Shown: positions 56,933 to 64,000 of the stretch, in pieces
Layout of the letters: each line of letters begins with the position of its first letter
How positions within the stretch are numbered: position 1 is the first letter of the stretch
The notes under the pieces: model-generated
Database searches by the model: none
Seen by the model: only the letters and a program-made list of their open reading frames with translations
What the model was told of the DNA's origin: nothing
NCBI RefSeq assembly: GCF_003008575.1
Contig: NZ_CP027667.1
Span: 3,000,001-3,064,000, forward strand
Source of the DNA: Melaminivora suipulveris
GTDB taxonomy: Bacteria > Pseudomonadota > Gammaproteobacteria > Burkholderiales > Burkholderiaceae_C
DNA: 64,000 nucleotides
Direction: 5' to 3'
Program-made: the position numbers and the translations under genes

Positions 56933-58084
56933 ATGGCTTTTGACGGATCGGGAATCAGCGCATTGCTGGACGGCGCAGTCGCCAAGGGCGCGGTGCACGG
57001 CATCGCCGCGCTGGTGGTCAACCGCGACGGGCAGGTGTTCCACCACGCGGCGGGGCAGGCCACTGCGCGCACGATGTTTCGCAACGCGTCCATGACCAAG
57101 GCGGTGGCGACGACGGCGGCGCTGCAGCTCTTCGAGCAGGGCCGGCTGGGCCTGGACGACACCGTCGAATCCATCCTGCCGGAGTTCGGCGCGCTGCAGG
57201 TCATCGACGGCTTCGACGGCGATAAGCCGCGCCTGCGCGCGCCGGCCAGCCGCGCCACGGTGCGCCAGCTGATGACGCACTCGGCGGGCCTGGGCTACTT
57301 CTTCCTGAACGAAAAACTGGCGCGCTACCACGGCGCCACCGGCGCGCCGCACGCGCTGACGGGCCTGAAGGAAAGCCTTTCGGCCCCCCTGGCGCACGAC
57401 CCCGGCACGGCCTGGGAATACGGCGTCAACACCGACTGGCTGGGCCTCATTGTCGAGCGCATCACCGGGCAGACGCTGTCGGCCTACCTGCGCAGCCACG
57501 TCTACGCGCCGCTGGGCATGGACGACACCACCTTCGCGCCCACCGACGAGCAGCGCGCACGGCTGCTGCCGGTCATGCAGCGCCAGGCCGACGGCAGCCT
57601 GCAGCCCTCGGAGCTGGACCTGCCGGCCGCACCGCAGTGGGACGCGGGCGGGCACGGCTCCTACGGCACCATCCAGGACTACGGCCGCTTCGTGCAGGCG
57701 TGGCTGAAGGACGGCGCGGGCATCCTGCAGCCGTCCACGGTCGAGCTGGCCGCGCGCGACCATCTGAGCCCGCTGGCCGTGCCCGACGTGATCAAGACGC
57801 AGGTGCCGCAGCTGTCCAACGACATCGCCTCGGCGCCGGTGCGCCAGAGCTGGGCGCTGGGCTTTCACCTGACCCTGGACGACGTGCCCGGTATGCGCAG
57901 CGCCGGCACGCTGGACTGGGCCGGCGTCTTCAACTCGTACTACTGGATCGACCGCAAGCAGGGCATCGGCGGCGTGCTGATGACGCAGCTGCTGCCGTTC
58001 TTCGATATGCGTGTGATCGAGACGCTGATCGGCTTCGAGGGCGCGGTGTATCAGCAGGTCGCGGCGCTGGCGCCGGCGGCTTGA
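56933..58084 (+). CDS. Serine hydrolase (class C beta-lactamase / esterase fold)
   Basis: This 383-residue protein has S53-M-T-K56 as the nucleophile motif, Y163-G-V-N166 as the second motif and HGSYGT near residue 240 in place of KTG. It lacks a signal peptide, so it is probably cytoplasmic and an esterase or peptidase rather than a secreted lactamase. AGGAGG lies 8 bp before the ATG. It follows uppP by 83 bp and may share its transcript. The substrate is unknown. Confidence 0.85.
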   Translation: MAFDGSGISALLDGAVAKGAVHGIAALVVNRDGQVFHHAAGQATARTMFRNASMTKAVATTAALQLFEQGRLGLDDTVESILPEFGALQVIDGFDGDKPRLRAPASRATVRQLMTHSAGLGYFFLNEKLARYHGATGAPHALTGLKESLSAPLAHDPGTAWEYGVNTDWLGLIVERITGQTLSAYLRSHVYAPLGMDDTTFAPTDEQRARLLPVMQRQADGSLQPSELDLPAAPQWDAGGHGSYGTIQDYGRFVQAWLKDGAGILQPSTVELAARDHLSPLAVPDVIKTQVPQLSNDIASAPVRQSWALGFHLTLDDVPGMRSAGTLDWAGVFNSYYWIDRKQGIGGVLMTQLLPFFDMRVIETLIGFEGAVYQQVAALAPAA

Positions 58085-58135
58085 GGGCAGGGCGTTTGCC
58101 GCGCCGCCTGGCTGCTTGGCGGCCCGCGGTGGTGG

Positions 58136-58203
58136 GTTTCAAGCCAAATACGCCCTGAGTCGTTGTGAATCAATGGCCTGTAGCTATCAAATTGATAGTT
58201 GCA
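58136..58203 (+). repeat. Dispersed short repeat, copy M
   Basis: The core CGCCCTGAGTCGTTGTGAAT is followed by CAATGGCCTG and the perfect tail hairpin AGCTATCAA-ATTGATAG. It lies between the convergent serine hydrolase and alpha/beta hydrolase genes. Confidence 0.85.
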
Positions 58204-58240
58204 GGCCATTCTTTTTTGCGCCGCATGGGTCCCCGCCCGG

Positions 58241-59071
58241 TCAGCGATCCTTCTTGCCATGCGCTGCAGCGTGCTGCAGGTTCAGCAGCGTCGCCTCGAT
58301 GGCCGCGGCGGTGGCGCGGGGCTGCTCCATGGGGAACAGGTGGCTGCCGTCCAGCATCATGGTGCGCCCGCGCGTGATGCGCTCGGTCAGCGCCATGCCG
58401 ACCTGGCGCATCTCGGCCGAGGAGCGCCCGCCGATGAAGGCCGCCGGGCAGCGCAGCGGGTGGCGACGCAGGAGCGCATCCAGGTTGTGCGGCAGGGTGT
58501 TGTAGATCTGCGTCTCGACCTCGCGCTGGAAGGCCAGCACGCGCTTGCCCTCCTGGTCGATCAGGCCGTGTGCCACGTAATCGCGCAGCACTTCGGGGTC
58601 CCAGCGGGCAAAGATCTTCTTGCGCCGAAAGTGCTCCAGCGCCTCCTCGTTGCTCGCCCAGGCATTGCGCCGCGCGCGGCTGATGCGCCCCGGCGACAGC
58701 GCGCCGAGGATCTGCGCGCCCTTGGCCACGCCCACGGCGCTGGCGCGCCAGCCGCCCACCAGGGGCGAGTCGATCAGCAGCACGCCGCGCGCCAGCTCGG
58801 GGTGGCGCGCCGCAGCCATGACGCTCAAAAAGCCGCCCAGCGAGTGGCCGACCAGAAAGACGGGCTCGCCGCTTGTTTGCTGCTGCCCGGCGGCGAAGTC
58901 GGCCAGCTGCTGCACCAGGTGCGGCCAGTTGCTGCTGACGGGATAGCGCGGGTCGTGCCCGAAGCGCTCGACGCCACTCACCGTGAAGCCGCGCGCGCGC
59001 AGGTGCTCGAACAGCACGCGGTAGGTGCCCAGGGGGAAGCTGTTGGCGTGGGAAAAGACGATGGTCGCCAT
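58241..59071 (-). CDS. Alpha/beta hydrolase
   Basis: This 276-residue protein begins MATIVFSHANSFPLGTYRVL (oxyanion His-Ala). It has the nucleophile elbow VGHSLGGFLS, an acid in the FIGGRSSAEMR region and a late His in DGSHLFPMEQP. The fold is clear but the substrate is not. The ATG at 59071 is chosen as the first with similarity. It is divergent from the glycosyltransferase gene. Confidence 0.85.
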   Translation of the reverse strand: MATIVFSHANSFPLGTYRVLFEHLRARGFTVSGVERFGHDPRYPVSSNWPHLVQQLADFAAGQQQTSGEPVFLVGHSLGGFLSVMAAARHPELARGVLLIDSPLVGGWRASAVGVAKGAQILGALSPGRISRARRNAWASNEEALEHFRRKKIFARWDPEVLRDYVAHGLIDQEGKRVLAFQREVETQIYNTLPHNLDALLRRHPLRCPAAFIGGRSSAEMRQVGMALTERITRGRTMMLDGSHLFPMEQPRATAAAIEATLLNLQHAAAHGKKDR

Positions 59072-59218
59072 GGGTGCGAAGAGGGGAAGGGCGCGGCGGC
59101 GCGCTTCATGGGATGACAAGGCGCGCAAGTGTAGGGGCTGCGCCGCATGCCGGCGATGTGCATCGAAGGCCTGCGCCTCAGCACTGAAGCGCCACGCAGT
59201 TTTGGGACAATCCGCCCG

Positions 59219-60247
59219 ATGAGCGACCACGCCCCACCGCTGCACGCCGACTATGCACCCGCCGCGCCGCCCGCCGCCCTGCCACGGCCCGCGCTGCTCC
59301 TGAGCTGCGTCGTGCCGGCCTACAACGAGGAGGCCAACCTGGCGTCCTTCGTGCGCGCGCTGGCGCAGGCGGCCGGGCAGCTGACGCCGCAGTTCGAGAT
59401 CATCGTCGTCAACGACGGCAGCCGCGACGGCACGCACGAGGCCGCGCTGGCGCTGACGCGCGAGGGTTTGCCGGTACGCTACCTGGCGCTGTCGCGCAAT
59501 TTCGGCAAGGAGGCGGCGCTGTCGGCCGGCATCGACCACGCGCGCGGCAACGCCGTGCTGCTGATCGACGCGGACTTTCAGCACCCGCTGGCCATGCTGC
59601 CCGAGATGCACAAGCTGTGGCAGCTGGGCTACGACATGGTCTACGGCGTGATCGCCGACCGCTCCGCCGAGGGCGGCGCCAAGCGCCTGGGCACGGGGCT
59701 GTTCTACAGGCTGCTCAACAGCGGCAACCGCGTCAAGGTGCCGCCGCACGCCGGCGACTTCCGCTGGATGGACCGGCGCGTGGTCGAGGCATTGAAGAGC
59801 CTGCCCGAGCACCACCGCTTCATGAAGGGGCTGTACGCCTGGGTCGGCTTCAAGACGGCGGCGCTGCCTTTCGTGCCGCAGGACCGCGCGGGCGGGCAGT
59901 CCAGCTTCAACCTGCGCCGCCTGGGCTCGCTGGCGCTCCTGGGGCTGACCTCGTTCACCACCATCCCGCTGCGCGTGTGGAGCTTCATCGGCACCGCCGT
60001 GGCGCTCGCCGCGCTGTGCTACGGCGCCTGGATCACGGTGGAGACGCTGCTGTTTGGCAACCCGCTGGAGGGCTGGCCGACGCTGGCGGCCGGGATCATG
60101 CTGTTTTCCGGCGTGCAGCTGATGTCGATTGGCGTGCTGGGCGAGTACATCGGCCGCATCTACGACGAGGTCAAGCGCCGCCCCAGCTACCTGCTGGCGC
60201 GCGACGAGGACCACAGCCCCCTGCGGGGCGAGAGCCGGGAGCCCTGA
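59219..60247 (+). CDS. Family 2 glycosyltransferase (GtrB/ArnC/DPM-like)
   Basis: This 342-residue enzyme likely transfers a sugar to polyprenyl phosphate at the inner membrane. It has SCVVPAYNEEANL, EIIVVNDGSRDGT, LIDADFQHPL, QDRAGGQSSFNLRRL and two C-terminal membrane helices (about 250-275 and 285-315). The pattern is that of GtrB/ArnC. It is directly followed by a GtrA-type flippase and a ChbG/HpnK-type deacetylase. Start at 59219 follows the consensus N-terminus; GACAAT 13 bp upstream may be a -10 box. Confidence 0.9.
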   Translation: MSDHAPPLHADYAPAAPPAALPRPALLLSCVVPAYNEEANLASFVRALAQAAGQLTPQFEIIVVNDGSRDGTHEAALALTREGLPVRYLALSRNFGKEAALSAGIDHARGNAVLLIDADFQHPLAMLPEMHKLWQLGYDMVYGVIADRSAEGGAKRLGTGLFYRLLNSGNRVKVPPHAGDFRWMDRRVVEALKSLPEHHRFMKGLYAWVGFKTAALPFVPQDRAGGQSSFNLRRLGSLALLGLTSFTTIPLRVWSFIGTAVALAALCYGAWITVETLLFGNPLEGWPTLAAGIMLFSGVQLMSIGVLGEYIGRIYDEVKRRPSYLLARDEDHSPLRGESREP

Positions 60248-60673
60248 TTGGCGCCGCTGTGGCAGCGCGCCGCTCGGGTGCTGCGGCGCCTGCCGCAGGT
60301 CGTGCAATTCGTGCTGGTGGGCGGCGCTGCGGCCACCACGCACCTGCTGACGGTGGCGCTGTGGGTGGGCCTGGCACAGGTGCCGCCGCTCATCGCCAAT
60401 GTGCTGGCGTTCTTCACGTCGTTCGGCGTGAGCTACGGCGGCCATGCCTGGCTGACCTTCGCCGACGCCCATGCTCGCGGCTGGCGCGCGGCGCTGCGTT
60501 ACTTCCTGGTGGCCAGCGTGTCGTTCGCCGCCAACGAGCTGCTGTACGCCCTGGCGCTGCGCTGGCTGCCCTGGCACTACCTGGCCAGCCTGCTGGCGGT
60601 GCTGCTGCTGGTGGCGGTGGGCACCTTCATCTCGGCCAAGTTCTGGGCCTTTCGCGCGGCGGGGGCGGCATGA
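60248..60673 (+). CDS. GtrA family membrane protein
   Basis: This 141-residue protein has four helices (about 18-38, 43-63, 80-100 and 108-130) with VVQFVLVGGAAATTHLLT and FFTSFGVSYGGHAWLTF, the GtrA signature. GtrA proteins flip polyprenyl-phosphate sugars to the periplasm. The frame opens with TTG at 60248, immediately after the glycosyltransferase stop; no better ATG exists before the first helix. The stop overlaps the next start as ATGA. Confidence 0.85.
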   Translation: MAPLWQRAARVLRRLPQVVQFVLVGGAAATTHLLTVALWVGLAQVPPLIANVLAFFTSFGVSYGGHAWLTFADAHARGWRAALRYFLVASVSFAANELLYALALRWLPWHYLASLLAVLLLVAVGTFISAKFWAFRAAGAA

Positions 60674-61503
60674 CGGCCAGCGGCACCAAGCGGCGAATCA
60701 TCCTGTGCGCGGACGACTACGCGCTGCACCCGTCGGTTGACCAGGCGGTGCAGGCACTGGCGCGCGCCGGCCGGCTGTCCGCCACCAGCTGCATGACCAC
60801 CGCGCCGGGCTGGCCGGCGGCCGCGCCGGCGCTGCGCGAACTGCGCCCGGCCTTGTCGCTGGGCCTGCACTTCAACCTGACCGAGGGACATGGCGGCAGC
60901 CACGGTGCGGGCACGCTCGGTCAGGTGCTGCGCAGCGCTTATCTTGGCCGGCTGCGCGTGCGCGAACTGCGTGCGGCCTGGGCCGCGCAGCTCGACGCCT
61001 TCGAGAAAGCGCTGGGCACGGCGCCGGATTTCATCGACGGTCACCAGCATGTGCACCAGCTGCCCGGCGTGCGCGAGGCCCTGCTGGGCGAACTGCAGGC
61101 GCGCTATGCGCCACGGCAGATGCCCTGGGTGCGCTCCACCGTGCCGGCGGGCGGGCTGTGGCGCACGCCCAAGGCGGCGGTGATCGCCGCGCTGGGGGGA
61201 TGGACCACCGCGCGCCGGCTGCGCGGCGCTGGTGTTGTCATGAACCGGGGGTTCGCCGGCGTCTATGGCTTCGACGCGCCGGATGTGGCGGCCTACCGGC
61301 AGCACATGCGCCAATGGCTGGCGCAGGTGCCGGATGGTGGCCTGCTGATGTGCCACCCGGCGGCCGCGCCCGCGCCGGGCGACGCGCTGGCCGGGCAGCG
61401 CGTGGTGGAGTGGGACTACTTGCGCTCGCAGGCCTTCGCCGACGACCTGGCGCAGGCCGGTTGCGAGTTGCACCTCGGCCCGATGCTGCCGGCCGAGATC
61501 TGA
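60670..61503 (+). CDS. ChbG/HpnK family deacetylase (YdjC type)
   Basis: This 277-residue metal-dependent deacetylase shows ILCADDYALHPSVDQAV (metal Asp pair), LGLHFNLTEGH and DFIDGHQHVHQLPGV with two metal His, plus LMCHPAAA. ChbG removes acetyl from chitobiose, and HpnK deacetylates N-acetylglucosaminyl hopanoid. Here, coupled to a polyprenyl-sugar transferase and GtrA, it may deacetylate a lipid-linked GlcNAc. That is an inference. Confidence 0.88.
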   Translation: MTASGTKRRIILCADDYALHPSVDQAVQALARAGRLSATSCMTTAPGWPAAAPALRELRPALSLGLHFNLTEGHGGSHGAGTLGQVLRSAYLGRLRVRELRAAWAAQLDAFEKALGTAPDFIDGHQHVHQLPGVREALLGELQARYAPRQMPWVRSTVPAGGLWRTPKAAVIAALGGWTTARRLRGAGVVMNRGFAGVYGFDAPDVAAYRQHMRQWLAQVPDGGLLMCHPAAAPAPGDALAGQRVVEWDYLRSQAFADDLAQAGCELHLGPMLPAEI

Positions 61504-61509
61504 TCCGCT

Positions 61510-61566
61510 CTTTCAGGCAACCCGGCCGAGCAGAAGGTACTCCATGAGTGCCTTCTGCACGTGCAT
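61510..61566. repeat. Direct repeat: downstream copy of the argF 3' end
   Basis: These 57 bases are identical to 61669-61725, the last codons and stop of argF, at an offset of 159 bp. The unit includes a 29-nt inverted repeat (61530-61558; arms GCAGAAGGTACTC and GAGTGCCTTCTGC, one G-U pair, loop CAT). Confidence 0.92.
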
Positions 61567-61668
61567 CCGTTGTGGCTCCGGCCCGCGGCCTGCGGCCGCT
61601 TCACGTCCGCTGCGCGGACATGAGCCTGCGCCGGAATCGAATGCCGGCGCTGCGCGCCGCCGTCTTGC
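61567..61668. other. 102-bp spacer between the two argF 3' ends
   Basis: It contains short inverted repeats (GTCCG-CTGCG-CGGAC; CGGCC...GGCCG; GCCGG...CCGGC) and no reading frame. It is not a copy of argF. Its origin is unknown. Confidence 0.6.
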
Positions 61669-61725
61669 CTTTCAGGCAACCCGGCCGAGCAGAAGGTACT
61701 CCATGAGTGCCTTCTGCACGTGCAT
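61669..61725. repeat. Direct repeat: genuine argF 3' end
   Basis: This is the copy that is part of the argF reading frame (encoding MHVQKALMEYLLLGRVA and stop). The hairpin is at 61689-61717. Confidence 0.92.
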
Positions 61726-62613
61726 TCGATTCTCCGCCTCGTCCCAGACAACGGACTGCGGGCCGTCGATGACCTCGGCCGTGACTTCCTCGCCGCGGTG
61801 TGCCGGCAGGCAGTGCATGAACAGGGCGTCGGGGCGGGCCAAAGCCATCATGTCCTCGTCCACGCACCAGTCGGCAAAGGCGCGGCGGCGCTCCTCGTTC
61901 TCGGCCTCGAAGCCCATGCTGGTCCACACGTCGGTGGTGACCAGGTCCGCGCCGCGGCAGGCATCCATCGGGTCGCTGAAAAATTGATAGCTGGCTGCGC
62001 TTGTTCCACGCGGACCTACAGCCAATTTCTCATCGATTTCGTAGCCGCGCGGCGTGCTGACGTGCACGCGGAAGTCCAGCAGCTCGGCCGCTTGCAGCCA
62101 GGTGTTGGCCATGTTGTTGCCATCGCCCACCCAGGCCACGGTCTTGCCGGCGATGGAGCCGCGCCGCTCGATGAAGGTGAAGATGTCGGCCAGGATCTGG
62201 CAGGGGTGGAACTCGTTGGTCAGGCCGTTGATGACCGGCACGCGCGAGTTGGCGGCAAAGGCCTCTATCTTGGTCTGCTCGAAGGTGCGGATCATGACCA
62301 GGTCCACCATGCGGCTGATGACCTTGGCCGAGTCCTCGATGGGCTCGGAGCGGCCCAGCTGGCTGCCCTCGGTGGTCAGGTGCACTACGCTGCCGCCCAA
62401 CTGGTACATGCCGGCCTCGAAGCTCACGCGGGTGCGCGTGCTGGCTTTTTCGAAGATCATGGCCAGCGTGCGGTCGGTGAGCGGGTGGTACTTCTCGTAG
62501 CCCTTGAACTTGGCCTTGATGGCGGCGGCGCGCTCGAAGAGGTAGTGGTACTCATCCGCGCTGAAGTCGCTGAACTGCAGGTAGTGCTTCATGGGTTTGG
62601 CGGGCGCTGGCAT
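61672..62613 (-). CDS. argF: Ornithine carbamoyltransferase
   Basis: This 313-residue enzyme makes citrulline from ornithine and carbamoyl phosphate. It carries FEKASTRTRVSFE (carbamoyl phosphate), EFHPCQILADI, DVWTSMGFE (the SMG loop) and FMHCLPAHRG. I choose the ATG at 62613 because GAGGAG lies 5 bp before it; an ATG at 62592 lacks a ribosome site. Residues about 193-212 (EKLAVGPRGTSAASYQFF) are encoded by copy N of the dispersed repeat, in the ornithine domain ahead of SDPMDACRGADL. The start lies 2 bp after the argD stop. The last 18 codons are duplicated downstream. Confidence 0.95.
   Translation of the reverse strand: MPAPAKPMKHYLQFSDFSADEYHYLFERAAAIKAKFKGYEKYHPLTDRTLAMIFEKASTRTRVSFEAGMYQLGGSVVHLTTEGSQLGRSEPIEDSAKVISRMVDLVMIRTFEQTKIEAFAANSRVPVINGLTNEFHPCQILADIFTFIERRGSIAGKTVAWVGDGNNMANTWLQAAELLDFRVHVSTPRGYEIDEKLAVGPRGTSAASYQFFSDPMDACRGADLVTTDVWTSMGFEAENEERRRAFADWCVDEDMMALARPDALFMHCLPAHRGEEVTAEVIDGPQSVVWDEAENRMHVQKALMEYLLLGRVA
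61978..62035 (-). repeat. Dispersed short repeat, copy N, inside argF
   Basis: The minus strand reads GGCTGTAGGTCCGCGTGGAA, then CAAGCGCAGCCAGCTATCAA. It is read sense by argF but in a different frame from copies E and L. Confidence 0.75.
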
Positions 62614-62615
62614 GC

Positions 62616-63815
62616 TCACTCCTCGGCCAGGAATTGCCGCACCAGCGGCGCCAGCAGCGACACGATCTCGTCGGCCTCGACGCGCGTGAGGATCAGGGAC
62701 GGCACCAGGCGGATCACGTTGTCGGCCGTGACCGAGATCAGCAGGCCCGCGTCGGCCGCGCGCTGCACCAGCACGCCGCAGGGCTTGGCCAGCTCCACGC
62801 CCAGCATCAGGCCCTGGCCGCGCACCTCCACCACGCCCTCCACGCCGACGAACGCCCGCGCCAGCGCGGCCTTCAGGTGCTCGCCGACATCCGCGGCGTT
62901 GGCCAGCAGGCCGTCCTCTTCCATGATGCGGATGGTCTCGACGCCGGCGCGCATGGCCAGCGGGTTGCCGCCGAAGGTCGTGCCGTGGTTGCCGGGGCCG
63001 AAGATGCTGGCGGCTTTCGGTCCCGCGACCACCGCGCCGATCGGCACGCCCGAGCCCAGGCCCTTGGCCAGCGGCATCACGTCCGGCAGGATGCCGGCCC
63101 ATTGGTGCGCGAACCACTTGCCGGTGCGGCCCATGCCGCACTGCACCTCGTCGATCATCATCAGCCAGCCGCGCTCGTCGCACAGGGCGCGCAACTGGCG
63201 CAGGTAGTCGGCGCGCATGGGGTTCACGCCGCCTTCGCCCTGGATGGTCTCGAAGAACACCGCCACCACGTCCGGGTTGCCTTCGGTGGCGGCCCGGATG
63301 GCCTCGATGTCGTTCATGGGCACGCGGATGAAACCCTCCACCAGCGGGCCGAAGCCGGCCTGCACCTTGGGATTGCCCGTGGCCGACAGCGTGGCGATGG
63401 AGCGGCCGTGGAAGGCTTTTTCATACACCACGACCTGCGGACGCGCGATGCCGCGGTCGTGGCCGTACTTGCGCGCCAGTTTGAGCGCCGCCTCGTTGGC
63501 CTCCAGACCCGAGTTGCAGAAAAACACGTTGGTCAGGCCCGAGCGCTCGACCAGCAGGCGCGCCAATTCTTCCTGCAGCGGCACGTGGTAGTAGTTGGAG
63601 GTGTGAATGATCTTGGCGATCTGATCCTGCAGCGCCGGCACCAGCTTCGGGTGGTTATGGCCCAAAGTGTTCACGGCGATGCCGCCCAGGGCGTCCAGAT
63701 ACTCCTTGCCGCGCGCGTCCCACACGCGCACGCCCTGGCCGCGCTCCAGCGCAATGGGCACGCGGGCGTAGGTGTTCATCACGTGGGGCGAGGCGGCCGG
63801 GGTAAATGCGGTCAT
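62616..63815 (-). CDS. argD: Acetylornithine aminotransferase
   Basis: This 399-residue PLP enzyme converts N-acetylglutamate semialdehyde to N-acetylornithine. It has MNTYARVPIALERGQGVRVWD, LGGIAVNTLGHNHP, FFCNSGLEANEAALKLARKY, FHGRSIATLSATGN, IDEVQCGMGRTGKWFAHQ and MPLAKGLGSGVPIGAVV with the PLP lysine, plus GTTFGGNPLAMRAG. The ATG at 63815 gives the standard N-terminus. It is first in argD-argF. Confidence 0.95.
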   Translation of the reverse strand: MTAFTPAASPHVMNTYARVPIALERGQGVRVWDARGKEYLDALGGIAVNTLGHNHPKLVPALQDQIAKIIHTSNYYHVPLQEELARLLVERSGLTNVFFCNSGLEANEAALKLARKYGHDRGIARPQVVVYEKAFHGRSIATLSATGNPKVQAGFGPLVEGFIRVPMNDIEAIRAATEGNPDVVAVFFETIQGEGGVNPMRADYLRQLRALCDERGWLMMIDEVQCGMGRTGKWFAHQWAGILPDVMPLAKGLGSGVPIGAVVAGPKAASIFGPGNHGTTFGGNPLAMRAGVETIRIMEEDGLLANAADVGEHLKAALARAFVGVEGVVEVRGQGLMLGVELAKPCGVLVQRAADAGLLISVTADNVIRLVPSLILTRVEADEIVSLLAPLVRQFLAEE

Positions 63816-64000
63816 GCGGAAATCTCCTGGTTCCAAGGCAGCTGGGATCGCCGCGGCGCTGCAAAAAAAGGTGCGCCGGCCGGCGAAAACGAAAGGCGAT
63901 TCTAGGGGCCGCATGCGCGCGCGGCGTTGACGATTGCGCATCACAGCCATGCGCGGCGGCGCGTGCCAGGGGCTCACTCTTGTATAAGAGTTAGAATCGC
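63816..64000. other. Region upstream of argD to the window edge
   Basis: No gene is seen. CTTGTATAAGAGTTAGAATCGC near the edge (63979-64000) contains TAGAAT followed by CGC. This is the form of the -10 boxes seen before other genes here, so a plus-strand gene probably starts just beyond the window. Confidence 0.35.

Noticed and set aside
61510..61725. An integron attC site at the argF repeat.
   Set aside because: The hairpin lacks the R and L box pattern of attC, and there is no integrase or cassette next to it.

Overview
The window is high-GC, densely packed chromosomal DNA of a betaproteobacterium, most likely a member of the Comamonadaceae (Acidovorax / Alicycliphilus / Melaminivora type). 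This placement is an inference. It rests on hemC-hemD-hemX-hemY order, a small Trp-rich protein, the gcl-hyi-glxR arrangement next to urate genes, and many copies of a short repeat that I associate with this family. I saw no phage, insertion sequence, CRISPR array, rRNA or tRNA.

Layout. 1-813: 5' part of a type IB topoisomerase gene, cut by the window edge. 1038-6009: osmoprotectant ABC operon proV-proW-proX2-proX1 (minus strand). 6809-10216: acetyl-CoA synthetase, a LapA-like protein, a cytochrome c and a small Trp-rich protein. 10328-14462: tetrapyrrole operon hemCDXY (minus). 14609-19703: ppc and a YccS-like FUSC protein. 19867-22176: maeB. 22326-36846: a purine/ureide catabolic region. 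36957-46000: dcd, a zinc protease, a DEAD-box helicase, a lipoprotein cytochrome, apaH, an H-NS-like gene and acnA. 46175-53390: a GGDEF-EAL protein, a flavin monooxygenase, an MFS transporter and a glutamate-synthase-like flavoprotein. 53394-55815: a LytTR two-component system with a membrane protein. 56025-61503: uppP, a serine hydrolase, an alpha/beta hydrolase and a GT2-GtrA-ChbG/HpnK cassette. 61672-63815: argD-argF (minus).

Purine region. Genes for xanthine/urate uptake, XdhC, guanine deaminase, cytochrome-fused urate oxidase PuuD, UraH, a UraD-allantoate amidohydrolase fusion, allantoinase PuuE, an M20 hydrolase and a GntR/FCD regulator outline the path guanine -> urate -> allantoin -> allantoate. 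A 15-base sequence, CAAAAAKTGYATACA, occurs before four transcription units: the permease, the gntR operon, uraH and puuD. It is the likely GntR operator. The glyoxylate arm downstream is decayed: gcl has lost its front and an internal segment, glxR is a 15-codon stub, and the neighbouring lysR is only a 3' fragment. hyi and glycerate kinase remain intact.

Most striking pattern. At least 14 copies of a repeat of about 55-65 bp are scattered through the 64 kb. It has a core close to CCCTCAGTCGGCGTGAATCA and a tail close to AGCTATCAAATTGATAG. Most copies lie between genes, often between convergent ones. Four lie inside reading frames (hemD, acnA, argF, and the LytTR response regulator) and add roughly 17-20 residues each without breaking the frame. 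Separately, the 3' end of argF is duplicated as a 57-bp direct repeat that carries a 29-nt hairpin.
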